From contig CAVSZD010000007.1 of assembly GCA_963732355.1 (NCBI GenBank), forward strand, positions 682,001 through 746,000: DNA of 64,000 nucleotides. The letters run 5' to 3'. The notes beneath the pieces were generated by a model that worked only from the letters and a program-made list of their open reading frames with translations, searched no databases and had not been told where the DNA came from. The translations under genes were made by a program, and so were the position numbers. Of the stretch, positions 34,687 to 42,546 are shown one piece after another. The DNA comes from JADKAV01 sp963732355. GTDB lineage: Bacteria; Actinomycetota; Actinomycetes; S36-B12; UBA10799. Numbering within the stretch: the stretch's first letter is position 1; each line of letters begins with the position of its first letter.

Positions 34687-35622
34687 ATGGGTTGGAACAT
34701 CGAGGACATTCCCGACATCACCGGACGCACCTACCTGATCACGGGCGCCACGTCCGGGCTGGGTTTCGAGTCGGCCAAGGCGCTGGCTGAGGCAGGCGGC
34801 GACGTCATCCTGGCCGGACGCTCGACCGAGCGCCTGGCGCAGGCGCAACGCAGCATCAACCGCGAGACCCAGAGTCTGCTCGTTGATCTTGCCGACCTCG
34901 ACAGCGTGCGCAAGGCCGCCGACAACCTTCCGGTCGAACACCTCGACGTACTGATGAACAACGCCGGCATCATGGCCCCGCCTCTGGGCCGGACCGAGGA
35001 CGGCTTCGAGACCCAGATCGGCACCAACCACCTGGGCCACTTCGCCCTCACTGCGCTGCTGCTGCCGAGGATGGACCCGGGCAGCGACTTGTCACGGGTC
35101 GTGACTGTCTCCAGCGGTGCTCACCGCATGGGACGCATGGACCTGGACGACCTCAACTACGAACACCGCAAATACTCGGCCTGGTCGGCGTACGGGCAGA
35201 GCAAACTGGCCAACCTGCTGTTCATGGCTGAGCTGGACCGGCGCAGCAGGGCAGCCGACTGGCATCTTCGCAGCGTGGCCGCCCATCCAGGTTTCGCGGC
35301 CACGAACCTACAGTTCTCGGGGCCCAAGATCGCGCACAACCCGGTCGGCAGGCAAGTCACGAAGCTGATGAATGCCGTGGCCGGACAATCGGCGCAATCC
35401 GGTGCCCGACCGCAGCTGTACGCCGCAACGATGGACGACGTGCGGGGCGGGGAGTACTTCGGTCCCTCCGGACCGTTCGAGTCCCGCGGAGCACCGAGCC
35501 GGGTGGGGCGTTCCTCGCAGGCCCAGGACGCCCGGATGGCGGCTATGCTCTGGGACCTCTCCGAGGAGCTGACTGGCGTGCGCTACGACTTCACAGACCG
35601 GCCGAACTCCTCAACGTCATAG
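34687..35622 (+). CDS. SDR-family oxidoreductase (retinol-dehydrogenase-like)
   Basis: A 311-residue classical short-chain dehydrogenase with TGATSGLGFESAKALAEAG, MNNAGIM, VVTVSSGAHRMG and the catalytic YGQSK in WSAYGQSKLANLLF. The overall pattern, with the insertion before the catalytic serine and the late FGPSGPFESRG segment, resembles retinol dehydrogenase/WWOX-type SDRs. Substrate unknown. Its 3' end overlaps the convergent AMMECR1 gene by 40 bases. Confidence 0.88.
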   Translation: MGWNIEDIPDITGRTYLITGATSGLGFESAKALAEAGGDVILAGRSTERLAQAQRSINRETQSLLVDLADLDSVRKAADNLPVEHLDVLMNNAGIMAPPLGRTEDGFETQIGTNHLGHFALTALLLPRMDPGSDLSRVVTVSSGAHRMGRMDLDDLNYEHRKYSAWSAYGQSKLANLLFMAELDRRSRAADWHLRSVAAHPGFAATNLQFSGPKIAHNPVGRQVTKLMNAVAGQSAQSGARPQLYAATMDDVRGGEYFGPSGPFESRGAPSRVGRSSQAQDARMAAMLWDLSEELTGVRYDFTDRPNSSTS

Positions 35623-36128
35623 ACCCACAACTGCGCGGGCCAGGATCGCGGTGCCAGCCCAGCCTTGCGCCACAACCCCGCGACGAAGAGCTCGGCAGTG
35701 GGCAACTGTTCCCACACCGCAGGCAGGAAAGTACCGCGGCGCCCGGACGCGGCCACCACCGCACCGCAGCGCGGCAGCCTGTCTACGACATCGCGGTAAG
35801 AGTCGGCAGGGAACTCCCGCAACTCACCCAGTACTGAGATCTCCACGTCAACGCCTCGCAGGTCCGCAACCGGGTTGAAGCGTGGGTCGTCGAACGCGGC
35901 GGCCAAGGCGTGTTCGGCGATGTCCCGACCAAGCGACTGGTAGGCCTCGAGCGCCCCGATACATCCCAGCAACTGCCCGTCCCGGCGCAATGTGACGAAG
36001 GAGCAGCCCGGGACCGACAGGAAGTCGGGCAGAACCTGCGGCATCCGGCGGTGACCTGTGGCCAGAGCCTCCTGAATCGTCGCGATGGCCAGGTCGAGCA
36101 TCTGCTCGCGTTGCTGCGCGGTGTGCAT
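35583..36128 (-). CDS. amrA: AmmeMemoRadiSam system protein A (AMMECR1 domain)
   Basis: A 181-residue AMMECR1-domain protein. Motifs: SFVTLRRDGQLLGCIGAL (the family LRGCIG motif with L for R), DIAEHALAAAFDDPRF, VDVEISVLGELRE and TFLPAVWEQLP. AMMECR1, Memo and a dedicated radical SAM protein are encoded together in many bacteria and archaea. Function is not established. Its ATG overlaps the Memo stop by one base (TGATG), and it is the last gene of the minus-strand run starting at 39331. Confidence 0.9.
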   Translation of the reverse strand: MHTAQQREQMLDLAIATIQEALATGHRRMPQVLPDFLSVPGCSFVTLRRDGQLLGCIGALEAYQSLGRDIAEHALAAAFDDPRFNPVADLRGVDVEISVLGELREFPADSYRDVVDRLPRCGAVVAASGRRGTFLPAVWEQLPTAELFVAGLWRKAGLAPRSWPAQLWVYDVEEFGRSVKS

Positions 36129-36892
36129 CACACCCCCACCGTGAAGGCGCCGTAACCCACCACCCGGTCGCGCGGCCCGGCGGTGTCCCCCGAGTTGCGC
36201 AGATCCAGCAGGCGCACATCCAAGTCGAGCCGGTCTGCTGCCATCAGCATGCCTCGCAGCGGGTAGGCGCCGCATGCGTCGTCGTCCTGTATCGCTGCCC
36301 ATTCACGCCCGACGATCCGCGACGCCGTGGCACAGTCCTTCTCCAGCGCCGCGTGGTACGGCAGATAGTGCGACAGGTCCGTGGACAGGACCACCACGGT
36401 CGTTGGATCGGCCAGAAATCCTTGGAGGACGTCAGCAACCTCATACGGGTCAGCACGTCCCACCAACAGTGGCAGCAGCGTCCAGCCCGGCTCCAATTGG
36501 CGCTGCAGGAAAGGCAGTTGAACCTCGAGGCTGTGCTCGGGCGCATGGGGATAGTCGTCCACGGCAACCGGAAGATCGGCTATCGCTGCGGTGTCGATCG
36601 GCACGTCCCCCAGAGGTGTGCGCCAGACCTGCGCGGCGGGCGCGACGATGCCGGGCACAGCAACGAAGTGCGCTGGCCCGGCGAGCACGACCCGCTGGGT
36701 CTGCGCGCAGGAGCGGTAGGCGTGAGCGGCGACCGGACCCGAGAAGATGTGCCCGGCATGCGGCACGATGATCCCCTGCGGCTGAGCCGATCCCTGCGGT
36801 GCGCCAGCCAGGTAACCGTCGACCTCTTCGGCGAGGTCGATCGGGTCCAAGGTGTAGAAGCGCCCGGCGACGGCTGGTTCTCTGATCCTCAT
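36128..36892 (-). CDS. amrB: AmmeMemoRadiSam system protein B (Memo family)
   Basis: A 254-residue Memo-family protein, related in fold to extradiol dioxygenases and class III amidases. Motifs: REPAVAGRFY at the start, IIVPHAGHIFSGPVAAHAY (family PHAGYxYSG), EHSLEVQLPFLQ, VVVLSTDLSHYL, and VVGYGAF at the end. The visible histidines in PHAGH, EHS and SHY match the candidate metal ligands of the family. It overlaps the ligase gene upstream by 4 bases and AMMECR1 by one base. Confidence 0.92.
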   Translation of the reverse strand: MRIREPAVAGRFYTLDPIDLAEEVDGYLAGAPQGSAQPQGIIVPHAGHIFSGPVAAHAYRSCAQTQRVVLAGPAHFVAVPGIVAPAAQVWRTPLGDVPIDTAAIADLPVAVDDYPHAPEHSLEVQLPFLQRQLEPGWTLLPLLVGRADPYEVADVLQGFLADPTTVVVLSTDLSHYLPYHAALEKDCATASRIVGREWAAIQDDDACGAYPLRGMLMAADRLDLDVRLLDLRNSGDTAGPRDRVVGYGAFTVGV

Positions 36893-38218
36893 ATCCCACC
36901 CCCTGCTAGAAGTAACCTTTCGACCTTGCCCGATGCGTTGTGCGGGATGGCGTCGAGACGCTCAATCTGCTTCGGGCGCTTGTAGGCCGCCAGCCGCCCG
37001 TCAGCCCAGCGGCCGATTTCGTCGGGGGTCGCCTGGCCGGTGTACGCGGCGCACACACGTTGCCCCCAACGTTGGTCATCGCGACCGAACACCGCGATCT
37101 CCGTCACACCTGGACACTGCGAAAGAACCGCCTCGACTTCAGCCGGGTACACATTCACGCCCCCGCTGATGATCAGATCCTCACGCCTGCCCTCCAGGTA
37201 CAGGTACCCGTCCGCAATCCGGCCGAGGTCCCCGACACTGAACGCATCGTCATCCCAGGCGGCATCGGTCTTGATTGGGTCGTTCCAGTAGGAGAACCGG
37301 GCGAACTCGGGGGTATGACACCAGATGATGCCGTCGCGGATCTCAAGATGACGACCCTGACGCGCCCGGCCCACGGTCCCTGGCCGCTGCTCCCAGTCCG
37401 AGCCTGGGCACACCGTGAACTGGCCCTCCGTGGAGCCGTAGAACTCCCACACATGCTCAACTCCGGCCCACTCGTGCGCTTGGCGTTTGAGCGCCGGTGG
37501 GCAGGCTGCCCCGGCGTGGGTGATCAACCGGTAGGGGCTACTCGGCAGTTCCAGTTCGAACAGGCGCTGGAGGTGGCTGGGCACCAGGAACGCATGGGTC
37601 GGCCGGTGTTCTGCCAGCGCCGAAGCAACAACGGGCGCGTCGAATCCCCCGGGCAGGATGGCCTTGCCGCCGGCCTGCAACACCAACATCGCGTAGCGCA
37701 GAGGCGCAGCATGGCACAGCGGTCCGTGAACCAGGGTGACATCTGCGGCAGTGAACTCCCACTGGTCCAACTCGTCGCGCCACAGGGCTTCGGTGCGAGA
37801 GATCGCCGATGCCTTGCGTGTACACACCCTTCGGTCTTCCAGTGGTGCCGGACGTGTAATGCATGGGCCGTCCGAGGGGCCACGCCGACAACTCCGGGGC
37901 GTGGCCACGCCATTCGCACAACCCCACCATCTGGGATGCGTCCTCGATCACGACCGCCGCGCCGCTGTCAGCGACGATGTGCTCGCGTTCCGCTGGCGTC
38001 AGCATTGGGTTGATCGGCACGGGGACCAGTCCGGTGCGAAGCGCCGCCGCCACGATGGCGATGGTCCGGGCCTGCAGAGCAGCTGCCTGCTGGCGCGGAT
38101 AACGATGCTCAGGGGTCACCACAGCGACGCGATCGCCGGGCCGCAGACCCATTTCCCCCAAACCCCCGGCAGCGGACTGTGTCATCCGCTGGTATCGGCT
38201 GGCTTCCAGGACGAACAT
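36889..38218 (-). pseudogene. AMP-dependent acyl-CoA synthetase/ligase, frameshifted
   Basis: Two frames together encode one ANL-superfamily ligase of about 443 residues. The N-terminal part (start ATG 38218) carries GLRPGDRVAVVTPE and the P-loop MHYTSGTTGRPKGV. The rest lies in another frame from about 37817 with GPLCHAAPLRY, EFYGSTEGQF, VGDLGRIADGYLYLEGRREDLIISGGVN and NASGKVERL. The break falls at GTGTGTACAC (37817-37829); loss of one GT unit restores a continuous reading through KGVCTRKAS. All catalytic motifs other than the break look intact, so this is a recent mutation, a phase-variable site or a sequencing error. It lies between amrS and Memo, overlapping Memo by 4 bases. Substrate unknown. 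Confidence 0.82.
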
Positions 38219-38227
38219 GACGCCAGG

Positions 38228-39331
38228 CTAGCCACGCATCCGGATGGGCAGTCGCCTGCGGCCCCAGGAACCCGCAGTGGGGGCAAAGACCCCCGGTAGC
38301 TGCGTGCCGCAGTGGGTGCAGGCGCCGGACGCGTCGAGGTCGTAGGCCAACAACTCGTACCAGTCACGCACGATGAGTGGACGCGCACACGTCGGGCAGA
38401 ACGTGGTGTCGCCGGCTGAGTCGTGGACGTTTCCCGTGTAGGCGAAGTGCACGCCTTCTGCCATCGCGATCTGCCTTGCACGGGCCAGCGCCGTGGGTGG
38501 GGTCCGGGGGACATCCAGCATCTTCCAGTCGGGGTGGAAAGCGCTGAAGTGCATCGGGACGTCCGGACCGAGGTGTTCGACCACCCACCCGGACATACGC
38601 GTCAGTTCGTCGTCTGAGTCGTTGTGGTCCGGCACCACCAGGGTGGTCAGCTCCACCCACACGTCGGATTCCTTGACCGCCCACTCGATCGTCTCGAGGA
38701 CCGCCTGCAGATGTCCGCCGCAGACCTTGCGGTAGTAGTCCTCAGTGAAACCCTTGAGGTCGATGTTGACGGCGTCCATGGCCCCGAGCAACTCCGTCCG
38801 CGGGCCGGGCTCGATGTAGCCCGCCGTGACTGCGACGGTCTTGATACCGGCGTCCCGGCAGGCGTGGGCGGTGTCCACGGCGTACTCGAGGAAGACCACC
38901 GGATCGTTGTACGTGAACGCGACGCTGGTGCAGCCGTACCGAAGCGCAGCGTCTGCAATCGCCTGCGGGGATGCGCTGTCAGCCAGCGTGTCTATGTCGC
39001 GCGACTTCGAGATGTCCCAGTTCTGGCAGAACTTGCACGTGAGGTTGCAGCCAGCCGTCCCGAATGACAGGACAGGGGTTCCCGGCAGAAAGTGGTTCAG
39101 CGGCTTCTTCTCGATCGGGTCGATGCAGTACCCACTGGACCGGCCGTACGTGGTGGAGACGATCTGGTCGTTCTCGCGGGCACGGACGAAACACAGTCCC
39201 CGCTGCCCCTCGTGCAGCCGGCACGCCCTCGGGCAGACATCGCACTGCACCCGCCCATCGTCGAGGAGGTGCCAGTACTTCGTCTCTGACACCTGACCCA
39301 ACGACGCGCTCGTGCGCAACTGCGCCCCCAC
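38228..39331 (-). CDS. amrS: AmmeMemoRadiSam system radical SAM enzyme AmrS
   Basis: A 367-residue radical SAM enzyme. N-terminal cysteines in CDVCPRACRLHEGQRGLC, the radical SAM CxxxCxxC in GCNLTCKFCQNWDISKSR, then SVAFTYNDPVVFLEYA, NIDLKGFTEDYYRKVCGG, TLVVPDHNDSD and the late metal-binding FCPTCARPLIVRDWYEL followed by a CTHCG pair. It is related to pyruvate-formate-lyase activases. First gene of the amrS-ligase-Memo-AMMECR1 run; the ligase start is 9 bases after its stop. The GTG at 39331 has no clear ribosome binding site, so the exact start is uncertain by about 14 residues. Confidence 0.92.
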   Translation of the reverse strand: MGAQLRTSASLGQVSETKYWHLLDDGRVQCDVCPRACRLHEGQRGLCFVRARENDQIVSTTYGRSSGYCIDPIEKKPLNHFLPGTPVLSFGTAGCNLTCKFCQNWDISKSRDIDTLADSASPQAIADAALRYGCTSVAFTYNDPVVFLEYAVDTAHACRDAGIKTVAVTAGYIEPGPRTELLGAMDAVNIDLKGFTEDYYRKVCGGHLQAVLETIEWAVKESDVWVELTTLVVPDHNDSDDELTRMSGWVVEHLGPDVPMHFSAFHPDWKMLDVPRTPPTALARARQIAMAEGVHFAYTGNVHDSAGDTTFCPTCARPLIVRDWYELLAYDLDASGACTHCGTQLPGVFAPTAGSWGRRRLPIRMRG

Positions 39332-39362
39332 ACTTCAAGGGCACCACCGCACCATCACGGTG

Positions 39363-39740
39363 TCAAGGCTGGGCTGGCTGCACCTGCAAGTGATACGCGT
39401 AGTGGCTGTCCATGGCCAGCAGGAAGCCGCCCTGGGCCACAACGGCCGCTCCGTCCCCGCGGTAGCGCTGCTTGCGCAGCAGCCACGCACCGACACTGAT
39501 GTAGCCCACATCGGCCAAGGTGTTGATCATCAGGATCTTGCGAAGGCGGGCAGGATCCGGGTCCGGTCTGCTGCGCCCGTACATCACGATCGCGGCGTTC
39601 ACGACACCCCACGCCAGCGTCTGACGCCCGAAGGAGCGGGCGATCTGCGAATGCCCGGCGGCCCAGAGGCCACCTCCGGCGACGATCGACGACGCCGACC
39701 AGAGGGTGAAGGTCCGCATGAGGTCCTTGGAGGTGGCCAT
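39363..39740 (-). CDS. DUF6992-like small membrane protein
   Basis: A 125-residue protein with about four membrane helices (residues 10-28, 38-52, 70-86, 98-112). The pattern GHSQIARSFGRQTLAWGVVNAAI and the C-terminal MDSHYAYHL fit the DUF6992 family, known only from sequence. Its ATG directly follows the stop of the DUF5522 gene (TGAATG), with GGAGGGG as ribosome binding site inside that gene's end. Confidence 0.72.
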   Translation of the reverse strand: MATSKDLMRTFTLWSASSIVAGGGLWAAGHSQIARSFGRQTLAWGVVNAAIVMYGRSRPDPDPARLRKILMINTLADVGYISVGAWLLRKQRYRGDGAAVVAQGGFLLAMDSHYAYHLQVQPAQP

Positions 39741-39962
39741 TCACCCCTCCACGTACGGACAATGCCGGCAACCGTTGTGGCAGCACGATCCGCGTTCGAG
39801 GTGATACGCCGCGGTCAGCACGAACAGGCCCGAGTCGGGATCGATGTAGCCGGGCTGCTGGGCGTCGACGGCCGCTGCGTGCAGATCCATTATCTGCTGA
39901 CGTCGCGGGTGTTCGAGCGCAAGCCGGTCGGGATGCGGTGCCATCGGGTCAGAACGTGCCAC
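39741..39962 (-). CDS. DUF5522 cysteine-cluster small protein
   Basis: A 73-residue protein ending in GSCCHNGCRHCPYVEG, the cysteine cluster of the DUF5522 family. Four cysteines in ten residues suggest metal binding (zinc or iron-sulfur). The middle has GYIDPDSGLFVLTAAYHLERG. Function unknown. It starts 7 bases after the DUF2461 gene stop and is fused by a zero gap to the DUF6992-like gene. Confidence 0.8.
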   Translation of the reverse strand: MARSDPMAPHPDRLALEHPRRQQIMDLHAAAVDAQQPGYIDPDSGLFVLTAAYHLERGSCCHNGCRHCPYVEG

Positions 39963-39969
39963 CTTGCCA

Positions 39970-40602
39970 TTATTCGGGTGGTCCGACCATGTCCGCCAAT
40001 GCGCCCATCAGCGGACGCATCCTCTCGAAGTTGGTGCGCACCGTCGACTGCAGTCGTCTGGTCCCCATCCAGGCCTGCGGTTCCCAGGTCCGGGTGACGT
40101 GCAGGGTTCGATGTCGAAGCAGGTCAAGGTCCGGATTGTCCTCGTCAACCCCGCGTGGCTTGGTCTTCAGTTGCTCACCGCCGACTTCGAACCCAGCCTT
40201 CGGCAGCGGCTTGAGCGTCGCCCGAAGATCAACGGCTCCCGACTCGAGGATGTGCCCCCGGAACCGTTTGACCTGCGCCGGGGTCGATCGGTACCAGCCA
40301 CCGGCCACCATGAGCCCAGTTGCGCTGACTTGTAGGTACCAGCCGAGGCCGTTCTCGGCGGCGAACACACAGCCCTGGTGATCCTTGATCGGGGCAGCGT
40401 CACGGCTGAACCGCATGTCCCGATAGGGCCGGTAGAGATGCGCCGGCCCGAACTCGGGTGCGAGATCTTCGGCGAGTTCACTGAGGGGCTCCCGGACGAA
40501 CTGCTCGTACTGCGCCTTGTGTTCGGCCCAGAACTCCCTGGTGTTCTCAGCCTCGAGCCGCTCGTAGAACTCGAAGGCTTCGGCCGGTATTCCGTTGGTC
40601 AT
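39970..40602 (-). CDS. DUF2461 family protein
   Basis: A 210-residue protein of the DUF2461 (TIGR02453) family, with AFEFYERLEAENTREFWAEHK at the start, LYRPYRDMRFSRDAAPIKDHQ, GWYLQVSATGLMVAGGWY and LLRHRTLHVTRTW. The function is unknown. First gene of a three-gene minus-strand set with DUF5522 and DUF6992. CACTCT is 6 bases upstream of the ATG; no ribosome binding site. Confidence 0.85.
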   Translation of the reverse strand: MTNGIPAEAFEFYERLEAENTREFWAEHKAQYEQFVREPLSELAEDLAPEFGPAHLYRPYRDMRFSRDAAPIKDHQGCVFAAENGLGWYLQVSATGLMVAGGWYRSTPAQVKRFRGHILESGAVDLRATLKPLPKAGFEVGGEQLKTKPRGVDEDNPDLDLLRHRTLHVTRTWEPQAWMGTRRLQSTVRTNFERMRPLMGALADMVGPPE

Positions 40603-40699
40603 GGCCCCAGAGTGCCAGCAACCAGCGACCCGAGGAACCCCGTGCGCAGCTGGCTGTGGACAGGGGCCCGGCAGGAATCCACAGGGCGACCGGCGCCGC

Positions 40700-40705
40700 T
40701 ACTGT
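40700..40705 (+). promoter_or_regulatory. Putative -10 for leaderless acyltransferase gene
   Basis: TACTGT, then CTGAGC, then ATG at 40712. Confidence 0.5.
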
Positions 40706-40711
40706 CTGAGC

Positions 40712-41989
40712 ATGGTTGGGGATCAGGGCCTGACAGCGCGCGTGGCTGCGGCCTCCGCGGGACGCGACCGGGTTCTGGACGCCGTCAAGGCGATCGCACT
40801 TCTGATCGTGATTGTGGGTCACAGCCTGGCATGGCACGTACGCCCGGACGCCTCCGCGGTGAACGTGCTGGAGGACGCCCACGCCCTGATCCCTCTGACC
40901 TGGATATTCCAGGTTCTGCCTCTGTTCTTCGCCGCTGGCGCGGTCTCCAATGCCGCGTCGTTGGCCCGGCATGGGCGCACCGGCTACCTGCAGGCCAGGG
41001 GCACCCGACTGCTTGCGCCCGTGCTCGTCTACGCCACCGTGTGGACAGTGGTGCTCCTGCCCTTCGGCGGCGCCGAACTTGTGGCCGGAGGGGGCCGGTT
41101 CTTGGCGCAGTTGCTGTGGTTCGCGGGTGTGTACCTGCTTGTGGCCACGGCGGCGGTGTTCACCACCGGCTGGGTGGGTAGACCCGCGCTCACGCTGGGG
41201 ATCTGGTTGATCGCGATCATCGCCGTCGACTTCGTCAGGACAACCGGGTTCGAGTCCTGGGGTTGGATCAACATGCTGCTCGTGTGGGGCTGGCTGCACC
41301 AGGTGGGCTACTACCTTCCGCACTTGCGCCGGCGAACCTGGCTGCTCCCGGTCGGCCTCGCGCTGATCGGTCTGGCAGTGGCGATCGCGTTCCTCGGCCC
41401 TTACTCCCATTCCCTGATCTCAGTGGCCGGGGTGCCCGGGCTGTCCAACCTGGCACCCCCGAGCCTGGTTCTGGCGGTATTCGGCGCCGGACAGATCCTG
41501 CTGCTGGCGGGGGCCTGGGGGTGGCTGCAAGCACTTCTGCGCTCGGACCGAATCTGGGCCGGGGTGGCCCTCATCGGAGCACGTGGGATGGGCATGTACC
41601 TGTGGCACATCCCACTGGTCGGCATCGCCGCCGGCACGGCCATCGCTGTGGGCTGGAGCCAACCGCCGCTCAGTGCCGGATGGTGGCTGGTTCATGTTGT
41701 TGTCGTCGTGCTCGTCGTGCCCCTGGCCTGGTTAATCGCCGGGTTCGCGGCGATCCCCGAGCGAGGTCTGGGCCGGGTGCACCTTCGGTCAACGTCCGCT
41801 GCGCTTGGGTGCGTACTCGGCGGCGCGGCAGTCATCAACATCTCGGTGACAGGCTTCGCCACTCTGGTGGGCACCGGCGCTGTCGGGCTGCCATCCTCGG
41901 CGGTGGTCAATCTGGGGCTGGCCTGGCTCGCGTGGCTACTGGTGAACCCGGGCTCACCTCGTAAAGAGCACGCTCAGGCCCAGCAGTAG
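40712..41989 (+). CDS. Acyltransferase-3 family membrane protein
   Basis: A 425-residue polytopic membrane protein with about ten helices. The N-terminal RDRVLDAVKAIALLIVIVGHSLAW contains the catalytic-type histidine and the R/D pair typical of acyltransferase-3 proteins, followed by FQVLPLFFAAGAVSNAASL. Members acylate surface sugars and lipids. It starts with leaderless spacing, and its last 36 bases overlap the convergent DUF202 gene. Substrate unknown. Confidence 0.85.
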   Translation: MVGDQGLTARVAAASAGRDRVLDAVKAIALLIVIVGHSLAWHVRPDASAVNVLEDAHALIPLTWIFQVLPLFFAAGAVSNAASLARHGRTGYLQARGTRLLAPVLVYATVWTVVLLPFGGAELVAGGGRFLAQLLWFAGVYLLVATAAVFTTGWVGRPALTLGIWLIAIIAVDFVRTTGFESWGWINMLLVWGWLHQVGYYLPHLRRRTWLLPVGLALIGLAVAIAFLGPYSHSLISVAGVPGLSNLAPPSLVLAVFGAGQILLLAGAWGWLQALLRSDRIWAGVALIGARGMGMYLWHIPLVGIAAGTAIAVGWSQPPLSAGWWLVHVVVVVLVVPLAWLIAGFAAIPERGLGRVHLRSTSAALGCVLGGAAVINISVTGFATLVGTGAVGLPSSAVVNLGLAWLAWLLVNPGSPRKEHAQAQQ

Positions 41990-42223
41990 TGCAGCGAGCG
42001 TCAGGACCGGGGGTTCCCAGGTCGCCACTGGGACCCCGTCGCGCAGAACCCGCATCCGATGAGCCGCCGGCACACACCCAAGGATCGTGAGCAGCGCTGC
42101 GGGAACCGCCAGGTGCACGAGCCCGACAGTCACCAGGTGGACCGCGCCGATCCCGCCGACCACCAGGACCGTCAAGATCGTGCGCCGCCACGCGAGCCGG
42201 GTGCGTTCGGCCTGGGAGTTCAC
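41954..42223 (-). CDS. DUF202 family small membrane protein (second of pair)
   Basis: An 89-residue protein with ERTRLAWRRTILTVLVVG, the DUF202 N-terminal signature (ERTxLAWxRT), and three membrane helices. The GTG at 42223 overlaps the stop of the first DUF202 gene (GTGA). Function unknown. Its 3' end runs antisense into the acyltransferase gene by 36 bases. Confidence 0.8.
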   Translation of the reverse strand: MNSQAERTRLAWRRTILTVLVVGGIGAVHLVTVGLVHLAVPAALLTILGCVPAAHRMRVLRDGVPVATWEPPVLTLAALLLGLSVLFTR

Positions 42224-42546
42224 ACCAACATGCCGATCAGCACGATGAGCGCCAAGGCCACGATGCCGCCGGTGAGGATGAGGGGTGCCCGTTGGCTGGG
42301 CAGCGGGTCGCCGTTCTGCATGGCCGCTTGGACACTTCGCCACTGCCGGTAGGAGGTCACGGCAAGAAGGCCGCCCAGCGCTGTGAAACCGAACGCGGCC
42401 ACCGCCACCGACCACGTGCTCCCCACGTCAGACATGAAGATCCGGATCCCGATCCCCCCGGCGATCAGGGCCAGGGCGGTGCGGACCCAGGCAAGGTAGG
42501 TTCGCTCGTTGGCCAGCGAGTAGCGGTAGTCGGGTTCCTCGGTCAC
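42220..42546 (-). CDS. DUF202 family membrane protein (YidH-like)
   Basis: A 108-residue protein with the YidH/DUF202 signature LANERTYLAWVRTALALIAGG and three membrane helices (about 22-38, 47-64, 90-107). Pairs of DUF202 genes in tandem are common; their role is unknown. The GTG start overlaps the alpha-glucosidase stop (GTGA). Confidence 0.85.
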   Translation of the reverse strand: MTEEPDYRYSLANERTYLAWVRTALALIAGGIGIRIFMSDVGSTWSVAVAAFGFTALGGLLAVTSYRQWRSVQAAMQNGDPLPSQRAPLILTGGIVALALIVLIGMLV

